A stretch of 8,691 bases of DNA, taken from assembly GCA_030146905.1 (NCBI GenBank), contig JASLAV010000041.1, positions 1-8,691 on the forward strand, read 5' to 3'. Below the pieces are notes generated by a model. It saw only the letters and a program-made list of their open reading frames with translations. It was not told where the DNA came from and searched no databases. This document shows positions 7,338-8,691 of the stretch, piece after piece; the first letter of the stretch is position 1, and every line of letters starts with the position of its first letter. This stretch comes from Lentzea sp. (GTDB taxonomy: Bacteria > Actinomycetota > Actinomycetes > Mycobacteriales > Pseudonocardiaceae). Made by a program: the position numbers and the translations under genes.

Positions 7338-7661
7338 TCATCCCCGCAGCGATCGGGTGAGCAGTCCGGGCGGCACGGTGGCCTCGTCCCCTCCGTCGAC
7401 GCAGAACCGCTGACCGGACCCGTCAGGGCCGGACGCGACACACGCGTCATCGCCCTCCGGCTGCTTGTTCACGATCGTGCGGATGACCACGGCGGGACCG
7501 GTCAGGTCGTGCCAGATCTCGTCCTGCGCCACCAGGACCTGTCCCGCGTCGCCGGTGTAGAAGCAGGCCGAGCCGTTCAGGCACCACTGCGCCGCATTCG
7601 CGGGTGTCGTGGTCACCAGAGCGGTGATCCCCATCGCCGCGGCCATCAATGTCGCTCTCAT
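7338..7661 (-). CDS. Small secreted four-cysteine protein of unknown function
   Basis: 107 residues. The N-terminus is a clear Sec signal peptide (basic R2, hydrophobic 4-18, cleavage probably after TTPANA or ANAA at 23-24), leaving a mature protein of about 83 residues. Cysteines at 27, 33, 74 and 87 suggest two disulfide bonds; a WCLNGSACFYTGD motif near the mature N-terminus loosely recalls the CPSGWxCLY motif of I36-like proteins, but the rest does not match, so I assign no family. ATG 7661 is supported by GGGGGAAG at 7668-7675, six bases upstream. It precedes the I36-like gene by 40 bases on the same strand, so the two are probably co-expressed. The shared features suggest a related extracellular role such as inhibition or matrix structure, which is inference. 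Confidence 0.75.
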   Translation of the reverse strand: MRATLMAAAMGITALVTTTPANAAQWCLNGSACFYTGDAGQVLVAQDEIWHDLTGPAVVIRTIVNKQPEGDDACVASGPDGSGQRFCVDGGDEATVPPGLLTRSLRG

Positions 7662-7907
7662 TCGTTTCTTCCCCCAAATCAGTCGGTGGCGTGCACTGCG
7701 AGTCGGTCGGTCGTGTGGTTGACGCCTGCATCCATGTGTAGGCGGCAGGGGTTGTCAGCGGTCGGCGTCCTGTCGGCGAACAACCAAAGCGTGAAGAACC
7801 CGGCACCCTGACCTGGAAGCCGCACCCGCTGGTCCAGCCGCGCAACGCTGCTGTCCCAGCGCGCAACGCCGGTGCCGCCGCCTCCGACGAGCGGCCAAGC
7901 TGACCGC
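7662..7907. promoter_or_regulatory. Divergent promoter region with direct repeats
   Basis: This 246-base stretch separates two divergently read units and should contain promoters for both. AGTCGGT recurs at 7681 and 7701 (20-base spacing). CGCGCAACGC recurs at 7839-7848 and 7860-7869 (21-base spacing). TTGACG at 7719-7724 resembles a -35 box but has no good -10 partner. I see no confident promoter and no convincing gene. Confidence 0.45.
7839..7869 (+). repeat. Direct repeat CGCGCAACGC x2 with 21-base period
   Basis: Two identical ten-base copies start 21 bases apart, two helical turns, each preceded by a CCAGC-like stretch. They sit 40-70 bases upstream of the start at 7908. The same-face spacing is what a dimeric or tandem regulator site would show, but the binding protein is unknown. 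Confidence 0.4.
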
Positions 7908-8625
7908 ATGAGCAGGTTGAGCCCCGAACAGATCGCACAGCACGCCCGCGATGCCGGGTTCGAAGGCCAGGGGCCTCACGATCGCGATCGCCGTCGCCCT
8001 CGCGGAGTCCGGCGGGGACACGCGAGCGCACAACAACAAGCCGCCGGACGACTCCTACGGCCTCTGGCAGATCAACATGCTGGGTGCGATGGGGCCCGAG
8101 CGTCGCGGGCGGTACGGGCTCGACTCGAACCGGGAGCTGTTCGCCCCGAGCGTCAACGCCAAGGTGGCGAACTCGCTCTCCGACGACGGCAAGTCGTGGA
8201 CTCCCTGGGCGACCTACACCAGTGGTGCCTACCGCAAGCACCTCGACATCGCGCGCCGGGCGGCACGGGGCTCGGCTCGCAGGTCGCCGTCGCGGCCGGG
8301 CGGTGGGCGGGGTCGCGACGGGTTCACGGTGGACCCCGGTGCGCTGGACCGCTACGTGCGGCAGGGCAGGGAGATCGCCGACGACCTCGCGTCGATCGGC
8401 ACCAGGCACGTGCGGCAGGTCAGGGAGATCGCCGACGACAGCTTCGGGCGGATCGGCAAGGAGACCGGGTTCGCCTCCGCGCTGGAGACGTTCGGCGCCG
8501 CGCTGCACCGTCAGGTCGACGGGGTCGGCCGCAACGCGGACCGACTGGCGCGGTCGACCGGGCGCCTGGCGCGAGCCTATCGGGCGCAGGACGACGCGAT
8601 CGCCGACGACTTCAAGCGAGGATGA
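7908..8625 (+). CDS. Lysozyme-like/SLT domain fused to EspC-like type VII secretion domain, apparent frameshift
   Basis: Two frames are needed. From ATG 7908 the frame reads MSRLSPEQIAQHARDAGFEG, the usual first helix of lysozyme-like transglycosylase domains, then degenerates after 7973. The neighbouring frame, which has its own ATG at 7951, continues with LTIAIAVALAESGGD, whose Glu in ESGG is the expected catalytic residue, and SYGLWQINML, the SxGLxQIN motif. Removing one G from GGGG 7970-7973 gives a single 238-residue protein. After an Arg/Gly/Ser-rich linker (about residues 118-138) comes FTVDPGALDRY..., an EspC-like (PF10824-type) helical domain that ends AYRAQDDAIADDF with the YxxxD export signal. 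I infer a peptidoglycan hydrolase exported by a type VII system. If the extra G is real, translation from 7951 would lack the first helix and the gene may be defective. No strong ribosome site is seen for either start. The next gene starts 1 base after the stop. Confidence 0.8.
7970..7973 (+). other. Apparent +1 frameshift in a G run
   Basis: The run GGGG in CCAGGGGCC is where the coding frame changes from the 7908 frame to the 7951 frame. With three Gs the protein reads GFEGQGLTIAIAVALAESGG without a break, matching the expected domain continuity. Either a sequencing or assembly error, a real inactivating or phase-variable indel, or (less likely) ribosomal slippage. Confidence 0.7.
8354..8439 (+). 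repeat. Near-identical 32-base duplication inside the EspC-like domain
   Basis: 8354-8385 and 8408-8439 match at 31 of 32 bases, offset by 54 bases (18 codons). At protein level YVRQGREIADD and HVRQVREIADD are repeated, each followed by a short segment ending IG. The low divergence points to a recent internal duplication lengthening the first helix of the domain by about 18 residues, i.e. about five helical turns. Confidence 0.85.
8578..8592 (+). other. Type VII secretion signal YxxxD (YRAQD)
   Basis: The codons read Y-R-A-Q-D close to the C-terminus of the preceding protein, after a helix of EspC-like type and before DDAIADDFKRG. YxxxD/E at this place is the established general export signal of mycobacterial-type ESX substrates. 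Function in this host is inferred. Confidence 0.6.
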
Positions 8626-8626
8626 C

Positions 8627-8691
8627 GTGGACACACGAGCGGTCGCGCTCCAGTTCGCCAAGAGGATGGTCGGGCACCGCAACGCGTTGGC
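8627..8691 (+). CDS. Start of an unidentified gene, 3' end missing
   Basis: GTG 8627 opens a frame that stays open to the window edge, reading (M)DTRAVALQFAKRMVGHRNALA. It starts one base after the stop of the SLT-EspC gene, with AGGA at 8619-8622 as ribosome binding site inside the upstream gene's last codons, so the two are almost certainly translated from one message. Only 21 residues are visible and no family is recognised. By position it could encode a secretion partner, immunity-type factor or second substrate of the same type VII locus; this is speculation. Confidence 0.6.
   Translation, partial: MDTRAVALQFAKRMVGHRNAL

Noticed and set aside
7679..7909. Minus-strand open frame of 76 codons between the small secreted gene and the SLT gene
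   Set aside because: Its ATG overlaps the divergent ATG at 7908 and has no ribosome site, third-position G/C by hand count is only about 79%, and no domain or signal peptide is recognisable. A remnant cannot be excluded.
7447..8682. Long minus-strand open frame across the SLT-EspC gene
   Set aside because: It overlaps strongly supported coding sequence on the other strand and the start of the small secreted gene; composition is low-complexity Arg/Gly/Pro.
1..8691. CRISPR arrays, tRNA or rRNA genes, insertion sequence ends
   Set aside because: No regularly spaced repeats outside the WD40 codons, no cloverleaf or rRNA-like stretches, and no transposase or terminal inverted repeats were seen.

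Overview
The window is GC-rich actinobacterial DNA with strong G/C bias at third codon positions, polypurine ribosome binding sites, and gene families typical of filamentous actinomycetes (nSTAND-WD40 proteins, I36-type secreted inhibitors, EspC-like type VII secretion domains). A Pseudonocardiales or Streptomyces-like host is likely, but the genus cannot be fixed from this sequence.

Layout, left to right. (1) 2-460: 3' part of a DJ-1/PfpI (Hsp31-like) gene, followed by a strong GC-rich hairpin at 496-540. (2) 542-664: a start-less, coding-like stretch that looks like the 3' remnant of a lost gene, ending 6 bases before (3) a complete MFS transporter at 671-1927. (4) A gene-free stretch of about 310 bases with small repeats. 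(5) 2239-2898: a membrane-anchored, Thr/Pro-linker protein with an M15-like (ARB_07466-type) peptidase domain. (6) 3026-6808: a 1260-residue protein with an N-terminal Xre-like HTH, an nSTAND NTPase domain, one membrane segment and 14 WD40 blades that read as two seven-bladed propellers. (7) On the minus strand, convergent with it, a two-gene unit of small secreted four-cysteine proteins: 7661-7338 (unknown family) and 7297-6818 (peptidase inhibitor I36-like). (8) From 7908 on the plus strand, a lysozyme-like/SLT domain fused to an EspC-like type VII secretion domain with a C-terminal YxxxD signal, apparently frameshifted in a G run at 7970-7973, followed one base later by the start of another gene that runs off the window.

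How the parts relate: most products from 2239 onward are predicted to be surface-bound, exported or membrane-tethered. They include an M15-like wall peptidase, a membrane-tethered signalling NTPase, two small secreted cysteine-paired proteins, and a probable type VII-secreted wall hydrolase. That suggests a cell-envelope or competition-related accessory region, but no single operon ties them together. The best candidates for something little described are the SLT-EspC fusion with its immediately adjacent unknown partner, and the 14-blade nSTAND sensor beside the M15-like gene.
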